From AG-339-G14 sp902553315 (lineage in GTDB: Bacteria > Pseudomonadota > Gammaproteobacteria > Magnimaribacterales > AG-339-G14): a stretch of 64,000 nt of DNA. The notes under the pieces were generated by a model. The model worked only from the letters and a program-made list of their open reading frames with translations, did no database searches and was not told where the DNA came from. The stretch is from contig CACDKN010000002.1 of assembly GCA_902553315.1 (NCBI GenBank), positions 1 through 64,000 on the forward strand, given 5' to 3'. Positions 1-8,649 of this stretch are shown here, piece after piece. A program made the translations under genes and the position numbers. Position 1 is the first letter of the stretch. Each line of letters starts with the position of its first letter.

Positions 1-1095
1 ACGGTGAAAAATTTGACTGACTATGGTGCTTTTATTGATTTGGGTGGAATTGATGGGCTTCTTCACATTACCGATATCACTTGGAAAAGAATAAATCATC
101 CTTCCGAAGTACTTTCGGTTGGAGAAGAAATAGAACTCAAAGTTACTAAGTTCGATAGGGAAAAATCAAGGATATCTTTGGGCATGAAACAACTTTCTCA
201 GGATCCTTGGGAAAATATTAAAGATATTTATCCTATTAATTCGGTCAATAAAGCAAAAGTAACAAGTCTGACAGATTATGGTTTTTTTGCCGAATTAGAT
301 TCTAACACTGAAGGTTTAGTGCACGTTTCGGAGATTGACTGGACAAATAAGAATATTCACCCGTCAAAAGTTGTTTCCGTCGGAGATGAAGTAAATCTAA
401 TGGTGTTGGAAATAGACATTGAAAAAAGAAGAATATCATTGGGAATGAAACAGTGTGTTGAGAACCCCTGGTTAAAATTTGCCGAAGGTCATAGCCTCGG
501 CGATAAGGTAAAAGGTGAAGTAAGCTCGCTTACAGATTTTGGAATGTTTGTTAGTCTTGAAGAAGGAATCGACGGATTGATTCATCTTTCGGATTTATCT
601 TGGACCGAGAATGAACAAGAAGCTGCAAAAAATTACACCAAGGGACAATCTGTTGAGGCAATCATTCTTGCAATGGATGCCCATAAAGAAAGGATATCCT
701 TAGGCATTAAACAACTCACCGAAGATTTTTTTGAAAGTTTTGCCAACGACAACCCGAAGGGCTCTCAAGTCGAAGCCATAGTTGAATCTATTGCCGACGA
801 CACAGTTAATTTGATGGTAAATGATAAAATCCTTGCTAAGTTAAAATTGAGAGAATTGAAAGACAGTGAGCCCAAAGAAGGAGACTTAATTACAGCTCAG
901 ATTACCTCAATTGATAAAAAAGAACGTTTTTTGAATCTTTCCATAAGGGCGTTAGAAAAAACAGAGGAAAAGTCACTTTTAAAAGAAAACGTTAAAAAGA
1001 ATAAAGAAATTGAAGAGTCGACTAAAACTTCCATTGGAGATCTGATTAAGGATGAAATAAAAGAAAGCTCATCCGATAAAGATGAAGAAGTCTGA
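1..1095 (+). CDS. rpsA: 30S ribosomal protein S1, 5'-truncated by window edge
   Basis: The reading frame is open from base 1, so the start codon lies outside the window. The visible 364 codons correspond to the C-terminal two thirds of S1. Four S1 OB-fold repeats can be read: the first begins at VKNLTDYGAFIDLGG, followed by repeats starting at VTSLTDYGFF, VSSLTDFGMF and a degenerate last one near VESIADDTVN. The first three end in the typical RISLGxKQ. A charged Lys/Glu tail closes the protein. S1 binds mRNA on the 30S subunit and helps initiation on structured leaders. The 3' end overlaps ihfB by 14 bases, the classical gammaproteobacterial rpsA-ihfB order. Confidence 0.97.
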   Translation, partial: TVKNLTDYGAFIDLGGIDGLLHITDITWKRINHPSEVLSVGEEIELKVTKFDREKSRISLGMKQLSQDPWENIKDIYPINSVNKAKVTSLTDYGFFAELDSNTEGLVHVSEIDWTNKNIHPSKVVSVGDEVNLMVLEIDIEKRRISLGMKQCVENPWLKFAEGHSLGDKVKGEVSSLTDFGMFVSLEEGIDGLIHLSDLSWTENEQEAAKNYTKGQSVEAIILAMDAHKERISLGIKQLTEDFFESFANDNPKGSQVEAIVESIADDTVNLMVNDKILAKLKLRELKDSEPKEGDLITAQITSIDKKERFLNLSIRALEKTEEKSLLKENVKKNKEIEESTKTSIGDLIKDEIKESSSDKDEEV

Positions 1096-1360
1096 ACTTA
1101 AAGAAAAAATTTTTTTGAGATTCCAAGACTATTCTTTTTTGGATATAAGCCTAGCGATTGATGCAATAAATCAAAAAATTTGCCAAGAATTACAAAATGA
1201 TCAAAGAATTGAGTTAAGAGGATTTGGTTCATTTTCATTAAGAAAGAGAAAACCGATGCGTGGAAGAAATCCAAAAACCGGAACTTCTATCGAATTAGGC
1301 GAAAGGCGTATTCCTTATTTTAGAGCCTCTAAAGCCCTTAACTTTAAAATAAATCATTAA
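1082..1360 (+). CDS. ihfB: Integration host factor beta subunit
   Basis: A 92-residue HU/IHF-family DNA-bending protein. The signatures are the RGFGSF segment near residue 46 and the RNPKTG arm near residue 62, whose Pro intercalates into DNA. Position directly behind rpsA is the diagnostic context for the beta subunit; its partner ihfA is at 53959. The start lies inside the end of rpsA, so translation is probably coupled. IHF sharply bends DNA at promoters and recombination sites. Length and motifs are normal. Confidence 0.96.
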   Translation: MKKSELKEKIFLRFQDYSFLDISLAIDAINQKICQELQNDQRIELRGFGSFSLRKRKPMRGRNPKTGTSIELGERRIPYFRASKALNFKINH

Positions 1361-1393
1361 TTCTTAATAATCCCTCCTGATATAATGTTCTAG

Positions 1394-1636
1394 GTGAGGT
1401 ATTTTTACTTAATTTTATTTTTTCTTGTTCTAGGCTATTTTCTCCTTTTCTTTTTTCTGAATCAGGATTTTGTTGAAATAGATTTATATTTTCTACAAAT
1501 AAAAGGTGTTTCTTTAGGATTCACAATTTTGGGAGCCTTGGCTACTGGAATGATTTTAAGTCTAATTCTTCAGATACCTCTTCTTTTCAAAAAGAACAAA
1601 AAAACTAACAAAACAGATGACGATAAAAATAAATAA
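1394..1636 (+). CDS. lapA: LapA-domain inner membrane protein (DUF1049)
   Basis: An 80-residue protein with two hydrophobic segments (about 4-23 and 40-62) and a short Lys/Asp-rich cytoplasmic tail, the plan of LapA/YciS. It starts with GTG 33 bases after ihfB and overlaps pyrF by 20 bases. In Escherichia coli and relatives lapA is followed by lapB, whose product joins FtsH in controlling LpxC and LPS amount. Here lapB is absent and pyrF follows directly. Assignment rests on topology and synteny, since the sequence itself is poorly conserved. Confidence 0.8.
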   Translation: MRYFYLILFFLVLGYFLLFFFLNQDFVEIDLYFLQIKGVSLGFTILGALATGMILSLILQIPLLFKKNKKTNKTDDDKNK

Positions 1637-2318
1637 AAAACAAGTCATCGTTGCACTAGATCTTGATTCGTTTGAAGAAACTGAAGAAATTTTGAAATTT
1701 TTAGATCCTAATTTATATAGAGTTAAGATTGGAAAGCAATTGTTTATGAACGCTGGTCCAGAAATTGTTAATAAAATTCAAGCTCTTGGCTTTGATATTT
1801 TTCTTGATCTAAAACTTCACGACATACCAAATACGGTTGGAAGTGCTTTAAAAAATCTATTGAGTCTAAATGTTTGGATGATTAATATTCATCTACTCGG
1901 CGGCAAAGAGATGATTGAGGAATCGGTAAAGAGGATAAAAGATTTCAATCATCAAACTTTACTTACTGGAGTTACAGTTTTGACAAGTTTAGATAACAAA
2001 AACTTAAATGAAATTGGATTGCATAAAGGCACTGACGAAACAACCTTTACGTTAGCCAAATTAGGAAAAGAACTGGGAATTGATGGGATTGTTGCGTCAC
2101 TTGATTCTGTGAGCGAAATAAAAAGAAATTTTGGTAATGATTTTTTGACGGTCACTCCTGGCATTAGAATGCAACAAAGTAACGATGATCAAAAAAGGTC
2201 TGGATCGCTTTTCGATGCAATTCAATTTGGCTCTGACTTCGTGGTTGTTGGAAGGGAGCTTACTCAAGCTAAAAACAAAAACGAAGTAATAAATCAATTT
2301 AACTCTTTAATTGCCTAG
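1617..2318 (+). CDS. pyrF: Orotidine 5'-phosphate decarboxylase
   Basis: This enzyme converts OMP to UMP, the last step of de novo pyrimidine synthesis. The catalytic signature DLKLHDIPNT is at residues 64-73, with the Asp-Lys-x2-Asp charge network at D64, K66 and D69. The phosphate-gripping C-terminal loop ends in VVGRELT near residue 215. Its 233 residues match the bacterial TIM-barrel family. The ATG is inside lapA (20-base overlap), indicating one transcript. Confidence 0.97.
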   Translation: MTIKINKKQVIVALDLDSFEETEEILKFLDPNLYRVKIGKQLFMNAGPEIVNKIQALGFDIFLDLKLHDIPNTVGSALKNLLSLNVWMINIHLLGGKEMIEESVKRIKDFNHQTLLTGVTVLTSLDNKNLNEIGLHKGTDETTFTLAKLGKELGIDGIVASLDSVSEIKRNFGNDFLTVTPGIRMQQSNDDQKRSGSLFDAIQFGSDFVVVGRELTQAKNKNEVINQFNSLIA

Positions 2319-2321
2319 AAA

Positions 2322-3974
2322 ATGCAAATGGGTTGGAAAGTTTTTATTATTTTTTTAATTGTTTCTTCATGCGCCAAAGACATTCACTCGAACAATGCAG
2401 TAGTGGTTACTCGTCATCATCTTGCAACTGATGTGGGTGCAAATATTTTAAGAGAAGGCGGTAACGCCGTTGACAGCGCAGTCGCAGTTGCATTTGCTTT
2501 GGCAGTGGTAAATCCTTCTGCTGGAAATTTAGGGGGTGGAGGTTTTATGTTGTATTACGATGCCAAAAAAAATAAAACCTTTGCACTAGACTATAGAGAA
2601 AGAGCGCCTCAAGCAGCAACAGAAAAAATGTTTTTAGACAAGGATGGAGAAGTTATCAAAAATTTGAGTCTTAATTCATATTTAGCAGCAGGAGTTCCTG
2701 GAACTGTAAAGGGAATGTTTAAAATACATGATTTGTTTGGATCGAAATCAATGAATGATTTAATTTCTCCCGCCATAAAAATAGCAAAGAACGGATTTGA
2801 GTTGTCAGCTTTTCAGGCTAAAAATTTCAACAAATATAAGAAGAAATTTTCCAATGGCTCAGATAGCGAATTAATATTTATAAACGCCGAAAGAGATTTT
2901 GAAGAAGGCGATCTATTTATTCAGACAGATTTAGGAGAAACTTTAGATCTTATAAAAAAACAAGGGCAAGAAGTATTTTATGACGGAATAATAGCTAAAA
3001 AAATTGTTGCGGATTTTTCTAGCAATGGCGGACTTATAACAACTGAAGATATGAAAGAATACAAAGTTTATTTAAAAGATCCTATTTGCGGAGATTACAA
3101 AGAATATGAAGTTTGTTCCATGCCATCACCAAGTTCAGGTGGAGTCGCAATCATTCAAATGTTAAATATTATTGAAAACTTTGATCTCAGTGAGTATTCA
3201 CACAATTCTATTGAGTACGTAAAACTTCTAACTAAAGTAATGAGTTTTGCATATGCAGATAGATCTAAGTATTTAGGAGATCAGGACTTTTTTAATTCGC
3301 CTATAGAAAAACTTACTTCTAAAAATTATGCCAATACCATTTCTAAAAAAATCAAATCTGGTGAAAAAATAAGTGTTGAGCCAGGAATATATTTTTACGA
3401 AGGAGATCAAACCACACATTTTTCTGTAATTGATTTTGATGGAAATGTTGTGAGCAACACTTACACTCTTAATACGGCTTACGGGTCAGGTATAGTTGCA
3501 AAAGGTACTGGAATTTTAATGAATAATGAAATGGATGACTTTTCTATTAAGCCAGGAACGCCAAACGTTTATGGTTTAGTCGGATCAGAAGCAAACAAAA
3601 TCGAATCTAAAAAGTCACCCTTGTCTTCTATGTCTCCAACCATTGTATTTAAAAACTTCGTGCCCATTTTAATCACAGGATCGCAGGGCGGCTCAATGAT
3701 AATAAATACGGTATTTCAAGAAATTTTAAATGTTTTGGAATTTGAGATGAAACTATCTGAATCTAATGAAAAAGAGAGAGTGCATTACCAATGGAAGCCA
3801 GATATCTTATTTCATGAAGGCTTGAAAAAAGATTTGATTGAAGAACTGAGTAAAGAAATGCTGCTTTACGAGAGAAATATAGGCGAAACACAATCAATTG
3901 CACTTGAACGAGATAAGTACAAAGGATGGACAGATTATCGCAGACCAGATGGAAAAAAAATTGAATTACATTAA
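2322..3974 (+). CDS. ggt: Gamma-glutamyltransferase, predicted lipoprotein
   Basis: A 550-residue Ntn-hydrolase that cleaves the gamma-glutamyl bond of glutathione and related peptides. The precursor processes itself in front of a Thr nucleophile, here T364 in the TTHFSVID motif. The N-terminus is a hydrophobic signal ending in IVSSC, a lipobox-like site at Cys17, so the mature enzyme is probably lipid-anchored and periplasmic or outer-membrane facing. GNLGGGGFMLYYD and PSPSSGG are family glycine-rich motifs. The gene is 3 bases after pyrF and overlaps uvrC by 26 bases. It may salvage glutathione-derived amino acids. Confidence 0.93.
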   Translation: MQMGWKVFIIFLIVSSCAKDIHSNNAVVVTRHHLATDVGANILREGGNAVDSAVAVAFALAVVNPSAGNLGGGGFMLYYDAKKNKTFALDYRERAPQAATEKMFLDKDGEVIKNLSLNSYLAAGVPGTVKGMFKIHDLFGSKSMNDLISPAIKIAKNGFELSAFQAKNFNKYKKKFSNGSDSELIFINAERDFEEGDLFIQTDLGETLDLIKKQGQEVFYDGIIAKKIVADFSSNGGLITTEDMKEYKVYLKDPICGDYKEYEVCSMPSPSSGGVAIIQMLNIIENFDLSEYSHNSIEYVKLLTKVMSFAYADRSKYLGDQDFFNSPIEKLTSKNYANTISKKIKSGEKISVEPGIYFYEGDQTTHFSVIDFDGNVVSNTYTLNTAYGSGIVAKGTGILMNNEMDDFSIKPGTPNVYGLVGSEANKIESKKSPLSSMSPTIVFKNFVPILITGSQGGSMIINTVFQEILNVLEFEMKLSESNEKERVHYQWKPDILFHEGLKKDLIEELSKEMLLYERNIGETQSIALERDKYKGWTDYRRPDGKKIELH

Positions 3975-5754
3975 AGCAATAGAAGTTTTTGAAAAAAAAA
4001 TTGAGCTTCCAGACGATTCAGGAGTTTATAAATTTTTTAATGCAGATTTTGAATTGCTATATGTAGGTAAAGCGAAAAATTTAAAAAATAGAGTTTCTTC
4101 ATATTTTTCAAAAGGTGATACTAAGAAGCAAAAATCTTTAAGAGCTCAGATTAACTTCGTAGATTTGATAATAACCAAGACTGAATCCGATGCCCTAATT
4201 TTAGAGCAAAGCTTGATTAGAAAGCATAAACCTCCTTATAACGTTCAGTTTAGAGACGATAAATCTTATCCAATTATCCATATTTCTTCTGCAAAAGAAT
4301 TTCCAAATATTTTTATTTCCAGGCAAAAGCAAAAAGAAGGTATCTCTTTCGGACCTTATGCAAACGTTGGTGCGATGCGAAAGAATCTGGAGATGTGTAA
4401 AAAGATCTTCAAAATTAGGGATTGTAAGGACATGGTTTTTAAAAATAGAACCAGGCCTTGCATAGAGTACCAAATTGGCCGATGTTCAGCCCCTTGTGTT
4501 GGATTAATTTCTAAAGAGGATTATCAAAAGGATGTCGAGAGTGTGGAGCATTTTTTGAATGGAAAAAATGAAAGAGTCTTAAAAGATCTATATAAAAGTA
4601 TGGATAAATATTCAGAACAAAAGGATTATGAAAGGGCAATCCTCTATAGAGATAAAATTAATGCTATTAGAGACATTCAAAAAAACCAAAGCATATTGAC
4701 TTTGTATAAAGACATTGACGTCATAGCATTCAAAAAGAATAAATTTAGTATTTGTATAAGTATGGTAGAGGTAAGAGACGGTTGGATTAGTACAACAAAG
4801 AACTTTTTCTTAGAAGATCAGAAGCTCTTGGCAGACAAAGAAATGCTTCTTAGATTTATAGAATCATTTTATTTAATTACGAAAGAGAAAAAGCTAAATT
4901 TAATATCAAACCTTGATCTCTCTTCCCACAGAATTGAATTGGAGAATATTTTAGACAAAGAAATAAAAATTATAAGAAAATCTAAAAAAAATGAGCCTTT
5001 ACTTGAAATTGCTGAATCGCAGGCGTTGGATAGAATTAATCGAAGAAATAGCTTTGATTGGGTAAAAGTATCTTTTACAAATCTTAAAGAAAAATTAAGA
5101 TTGAAAAATTTAGAAAGAATTGAAGCTTTTGATATTAGTCATAATCAAGGGAGCCAAGTAACAGCATCTTGCGTGTGTTTTTCGGAAAACGGTCCAGACA
5201 AGAAAAATTATAGGAGCATGAATCTCTCTTTAGATAAAAATGATGATTATCTAGCTTTATCGGAAGCAGTAAGAAGAAGACTCAAAAATCTTAAGGATAA
5301 TAAGAAATCTCTCCCAGACTTACTTGTTATTGATGGCGGCAAAGGGCAGTTAAATTCTGTATTTAACGAATTAGAAAAGAGTGGTTTTAAAGAAATTAAT
5401 CTAATTTCTATTTCGAAAGGACCGTTGAGAAATGAAAAGTATGATGAAATTCATTTAAAAAATTCTCCATATAAGATAAATATCTCAGAGCTCGAGGGGT
5501 GCTCAAGGTTGATACAATTAATTAGAAACGAATCCCACAGATTTGCTATTAAAAAACATAGACAAAGAAGAAGTAATTCTTATTTAAAATCAGAAATAGA
5601 CCAAATTCCCTCTATTGGAAAAAAATATGCAAATCTCTTAATAAGACATTTTGGCGGCACTAAAAGATTAAAGGAAGCTTCTTATGACGACCTTTTAAAG
5701 GTAAATGGCATTGGTGAGCAAAAAGCTAAACTTATAAAAAAATATTTAAATTAG
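3949..5754 (+). CDS. uvrC: UvrABC system protein C (excinuclease subunit)
   Basis: UvrC makes both incisions around a DNA lesion bound by UvrB. In order: a GIY-YIG nuclease at about residues 13-90 (GVYKFF..LLYVGKAKNLKNRVSSYF), a Cys-rich stretch (CIEYQIGRCSAPCVG), a UVR helix that contacts UvrB, an RNase H-like 5' nuclease domain (DISHNQGS, LLVIDGGKGQL) and C-terminal tandem helix-hairpin-helix motifs (IPSIGKKYANLL, VNGIGEQKA). The frame stays open back to a TTG at 3898, but the ATG at 3949 gives the normal N-terminus and is chosen (601 residues). It precedes pgsA as in E. coli. Confidence 0.96.
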   Translation: MEKKLNYIKAIEVFEKKIELPDDSGVYKFFNADFELLYVGKAKNLKNRVSSYFSKGDTKKQKSLRAQINFVDLIITKTESDALILEQSLIRKHKPPYNVQFRDDKSYPIIHISSAKEFPNIFISRQKQKEGISFGPYANVGAMRKNLEMCKKIFKIRDCKDMVFKNRTRPCIEYQIGRCSAPCVGLISKEDYQKDVESVEHFLNGKNERVLKDLYKSMDKYSEQKDYERAILYRDKINAIRDIQKNQSILTLYKDIDVIAFKKNKFSICISMVEVRDGWISTTKNFFLEDQKLLADKEMLLRFIESFYLITKEKKLNLISNLDLSSHRIELENILDKEIKIIRKSKKNEPLLEIAESQALDRINRRNSFDWVKVSFTNLKEKLRLKNLERIEAFDISHNQGSQVTASCVCFSENGPDKKNYRSMNLSLDKNDDYLALSEAVRRRLKNLKDNKKSLPDLLVIDGGKGQLNSVFNELEKSGFKEINLISISKGPLRNEKYDEIHLKNSPYKINISELEGCSRLIQLIRNESHRFAIKKHRQRRSNSYLKSEIDQIPSIGKKYANLLIRHFGGTKRLKEASYDDLLKVNGIGEQKAKLIKKYLN

Positions 5755-5761
5755 AACATTG

Positions 5762-6295
5762 ATGAGACTGATACCAAATTTTCTTTCTTCCTTAAGAATT
5801 TTATTTATTTTGCCAATTATTTATTCAATCCAAAACGAGCTTTATTCATTGGCCGCAATTTTATTTTTTATTTCATCCAGTACCGATTTTTTTGACGGAT
5901 ATTTAGCAAGAAGATATGCAGTTGAATCAGAATTAGGAGCTTTTTTAGATCTTATAGCTGATAAAATTTTGGTAATTTCTATTTTGATTTGGTTAGTTTT
6001 TGTCTATTCAAATCAAGCATTAACAATAATTTCAATATTAATTATTTTAAGGGAAATTATTATCACTTCTTTTAGATATTATTTAATTTTAAATGATGCA
6101 GACATTGAATTAATCAAGGCAAATAAATACGGGAAATTAAAAACAGCTTTTCAGTTTTTTTCTATTTTTCTTTTGATTTTAAGTCCTTTATATGGTGATT
6201 TATATTTAACTTTTTCATTAACGCTTCTTTTAACATCAACTTTAATTTCCTACTTTTCTTTAACAATTTATTTTTTAAATTGGACTAAACAATAA
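5762..6295 (+). CDS. pgsA: CDP-diacylglycerol-glycerol-3-phosphate 3-phosphatidyltransferase
   Basis: This enzyme forms phosphatidylglycerol phosphate, the committed step to phosphatidylglycerol and cardiolipin. The CDP-alcohol phosphatidyltransferase signature D-G-x2-A-R-x8-G-x3-D-x3-D fits exactly at D45, G46, A49, R50, G59, D63 and D67, the metal and CDP site. Several further hydrophobic helices follow. The 177-residue length matches the family. The ATG at 5762 lies 7 bases after uvrC; a TTG one codon upstream is less likely. The uvrC-pgsA pair continues to tRNA-Cys and tRNA-Leu, as in enterics. Confidence 0.95.
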   Translation: MRLIPNFLSSLRILFILPIIYSIQNELYSLAAILFFISSSTDFFDGYLARRYAVESELGAFLDLIADKILVISILIWLVFVYSNQALTIISILIILREIIITSFRYYLILNDADIELIKANKYGKLKTAFQFFSIFLLILSPLYGDLYLTFSLTLLLTSTLISYFSLTIYFLNWTKQ

Positions 6296-6298
6296 AGT

Positions 6299-7387
6299 AT
6301 GGATAAATATGAAGTTGATTGCTTAGTCTTAGGAGGAGGAGTTGCCGGTTTGGCCTCAGCAAAATTTCTAGCCCAAGAGTTTAATCAAACTTACTTAATT
6401 GAGAGAAATAATTTCCTTGGAATGGAAACTTCGAGTAGAAATTCTGAGGTAATTCACGCAGGGATTTATTATAAAAAAAATTCTTTAAAATCCGAACTGT
6501 GTTTAAAAGGCAAGAAAATGCTTTATCAATATCTAGTTGAAAAAAATATTAATTTCAATAATTGTGGGAAATACATTGTTGCTACTAACTCAGAGGAATG
6601 CGAAAAACTTGAAGAAATTAGACTTAACGCGATAAATTGTGGTCTAGAAGATCTGGTTTATGAGCCAAATTTAAAAAAAATTTATCCTTTTTTAAACGTT
6701 GAGAATTCCATTTTTTCTCCTTCTTCAGGAATTTTCGATAGTCATGGATATTTTAAAGCCTTGGAAAAAGATTTTTGTGATGCAGGAGGATTAGTTCTCC
6801 TTGGGAATGAGTGCCTAGAGATCGAAGAAACGAATGATTGCTTTGAGGTTAAAATAAAAGATTTGAATAATGATTTAATTTATATTTTAAAGACCAAATT
6901 TTTAATTAATGCTGCAGGCATTCATTCCGCTGAAATTGCAAAACTCATCGATAAATCTAGGGAAATAGATATTCAATACATAAAGGGCGAGTATTACAAC
7001 TATTCTGGTAAAGAAAGAATAAATCATTTAATTTATCCAGTTCCTGGAAAACTTAGTTTAGGCCTTCATGCAACCATAGATCTCGGGGATGGAATTAAAT
7101 TTGGTCCTTCTGCAGTTGAAACAAAAAAGCTAAGTTATAAAGTTGAAGAAAAAAATAAAATGGATTTCGTTAAATCACTTCAAAAATATTGGCCGTCAAT
7201 TAAAGAAAGCAACTTATCTCCTAATTATTCGGGAATAAGGGCAAAAGAGAGAGGCGCAGAAGATTTTGGATTAGAAAAAATTGATAAAACAAATAAAATT
7301 GCTATAAATATTTTAGGTTATATTTCTCCTGGCTTGACTTCATCTTTAGCTTTAGGTGAAAAAATAATGAGCTTAGTTAAAGACTGA
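6299..7387 (+). CDS. FAD-dependent oxidoreductase, LhgO / L-2-hydroxyglutarate oxidase-like
   Basis: A 362-residue DAO-fold flavoprotein. The N-terminal Rossmann motif is GGGVAGL at residues 12-18, followed by the acidic end of strand beta2 (LIERN). A segment typical of the LhgO group, SSRNSEVIHAGIYY, starts near residue 46, and the C-terminal FAD contact is GYISPGLTSSLALG. Homologues oxidise L-2-hydroxyglutarate or other 2-hydroxyacids, passing electrons to the quinone pool. The exact substrate cannot be read here. The gene sits between pgsA and galE, interrupting the pgsA-tRNA linkage of enterics. Confidence 0.82.
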   Translation: MDKYEVDCLVLGGGVAGLASAKFLAQEFNQTYLIERNNFLGMETSSRNSEVIHAGIYYKKNSLKSELCLKGKKMLYQYLVEKNINFNNCGKYIVATNSEECEKLEEIRLNAINCGLEDLVYEPNLKKIYPFLNVENSIFSPSSGIFDSHGYFKALEKDFCDAGGLVLLGNECLEIEETNDCFEVKIKDLNNDLIYILKTKFLINAAGIHSAEIAKLIDKSREIDIQYIKGEYYNYSGKERINHLIYPVPGKLSLGLHATIDLGDGIKFGPSAVETKKLSYKVEEKNKMDFVKSLQKYWPSIKESNLSPNYSGIRAKERGAEDFGLEKIDKTNKIAINILGYISPGLTSSLALGEKIMSLVKD

Positions 7388-7391
7388 AAAT

Positions 7392-8402
7392 ATGAACATT
7401 TTAGTTACTGGAGGATTGGGTTATTTAGGAAGCCACGCAGTAGTTGAGTTAATTAAACAAAATTATGGAGTTGTGATTCTTGATAATCTTTCAAATAGTC
7501 ACAAAAAAAACCTTAAACGAATAGAAAAAATAACTTCTCAAAAAATAAACTTTTATAAAGATGATATACGGCATAAATCCATGCTGCATAAGATTTTTAA
7601 AGATAACAATATAAGGGGAGTAATGCATTTTGCAGGCTTAAAGTCTGTAAAAAAATCTAACTCTCAAAGAAAGGAATATTTCGATGTAAATGTTAATGGG
7701 ACTAGAAATTTGATAGATGTGCTTAATGAAATGAATAATGATAAAAAATTTTTTATCTTTAGTAGCAGTGCTTGTGTCTATGGAAATCCAGACTATCTTC
7801 CTTATGATGAAACTCATGGGCTTCAACCAGAAAATTTTTATGGAGAGACTAAACTACAATCTGAACAAATCTTAGAGGAAGCATATAAAAATTACAAAGA
7901 TTGGAAAATAGTTGTCCTGAGATATTTTAATCCTATTGGTTCGCATCACTCTTATCTCATTGGAGACGACCCTATTGGCAAACCAGAAAATTTAATGCCA
8001 AATATATTGGAAGCAGTAAATTCTCATAAAACTAATTTAAAGATTTTTGGCTCTGATTATGACACTTTTGATGGGACACCTGTAAGAGACTTCATTCATG
8101 TAGAAGATTTAATTAATGGGCATGTTTTAGCTTTAAATTTTCTCAAGAAGAGTAAAAAAGATATTTACGAAATATTTAATTTAGGTAATGGAGAAGGTTT
8201 GAGTGTTCTTCAATTGATAAAAATCTTCGAAAATATTAACCAAGTAAAAGTATCAATAGAATTTGCAGAAAAAAGAAAAGGGGATCTACCAATATATTTC
8301 TCCAGTGCGGAAAAAATACATAAAAAGCTTGGCTGGAAGGCTAAATTTTCAGTGGAAGATATGTGTAAAAGTTCTTGGGAATTTCATAAAAATAATAAGT
8401 AG
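7392..8402 (+). CDS. galE: UDP-glucose 4-epimerase
   Basis: An extended short-chain dehydrogenase of 336 residues interconverting UDP-Glc and UDP-Gal (or the GlcNAc/GalNAc pair). It has the NAD motif TGGLGYLGS from residue 6, the DNLSNS strand, a catalytic SSSACVYG and Y150xxxK154 (YGETK). The GalE landmarks RYFNPIGSH and GTPVRDFIHVEDL are intact. It lies 4 bases after the oxidoreductase and just before the tRNA pair and the polysaccharide locus, so it can feed precursors to that locus together with galU at 41155. Confidence 0.95.
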   Translation: MNILVTGGLGYLGSHAVVELIKQNYGVVILDNLSNSHKKNLKRIEKITSQKINFYKDDIRHKSMLHKIFKDNNIRGVMHFAGLKSVKKSNSQRKEYFDVNVNGTRNLIDVLNEMNNDKKFFIFSSSACVYGNPDYLPYDETHGLQPENFYGETKLQSEQILEEAYKNYKDWKIVVLRYFNPIGSHHSYLIGDDPIGKPENLMPNILEAVNSHKTNLKIFGSDYDTFDGTPVRDFIHVEDLINGHVLALNFLKKSKKDIYEIFNLGNGEGLSVLQLIKIFENINQVKVSIEFAEKRKGDLPIYFSSAEKIHKKLGWKAKFSVEDMCKSSWEFHKNNK

Positions 8403-8414
8403 AATATATAAATT

Positions 8415-8488
8415 GGCTGAGTGGCAGAGTGGTCATGCAGCGGACTGCAAATCCGTCCACGCCGGTTCGATTCCGACCTCAGCCTCCA
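8415..8488 (+). tRNA. tRNA-Cys (GCA)
   Basis: The cloverleaf is complete. The acceptor stem GGCTGAG pairs with CTCAGCC, the anticodon stem GGA/TCC encloses the loop CTGCAAA with anticodon GCA at 8447-8449, and the T arm contains GGTTCGATTCC. TCCA follows, so the CCA end is encoded. It equals cysT of the E. coli glyW-cysT-leuZ cluster downstream of pgsA; the glycine tRNA of that cluster is not present here. Confidence 0.97.
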
Positions 8489-8547
8489 ATTGATTTTAAT
8501 ATAATTGCTTAAAAAGTATAATTTATGAAAAGGAGAACATATAACTA

Positions 8548-8634
8548 GCCCGGGTGGTGGAATTGGTAGACACAAGGGACTTAAAATCCCTCGATAGCGA
8601 TATCGTGCCGGTTCAAGTCCGGCCCCGGGTACCA
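8548..8634 (+). tRNA. tRNA-Leu (UAA)
   Basis: An 87-base class II tRNA with a long variable arm. The acceptor GCCCGGG pairs with CCCGGGT (final G-U pair), and the anticodon stem AGGGA/TCCCT encloses CTTAAAA with anticodon TAA at 8582-8584. The T arm is GGTTCAAGTCC and ACCA is encoded. It corresponds to leuZ of enterics. The rfaH-like gene starts only 15 bases after the CCA end, with no recognisable promoter between, so that gene is probably co-transcribed with the tRNA pair. Confidence 0.97.
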
Positions 8635-8649
8635 AGTTTTGAAAACAAA

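Noticed and set aside
3898..3948. Upstream TTG start for uvrC
   Set aside because: It adds 17 residues encoded inside ggt that do not resemble a UvrC N-terminus. The ATG at 3949 gives the family start.
8489..8547. Separate promoter between tRNA-Cys and tRNA-Leu (TATAAT at 8517-8522)
   Set aside because: Possible -35 boxes lie 6 or 21 bases away, outside the normal spacing. The two tRNAs are probably one transcript.
8554..8649. Upstream start for the rfaH-like gene within tRNA-Leu
   Set aside because: The extra residues are translated tRNA sequence. The NGN domain begins at the ATG at 8650.
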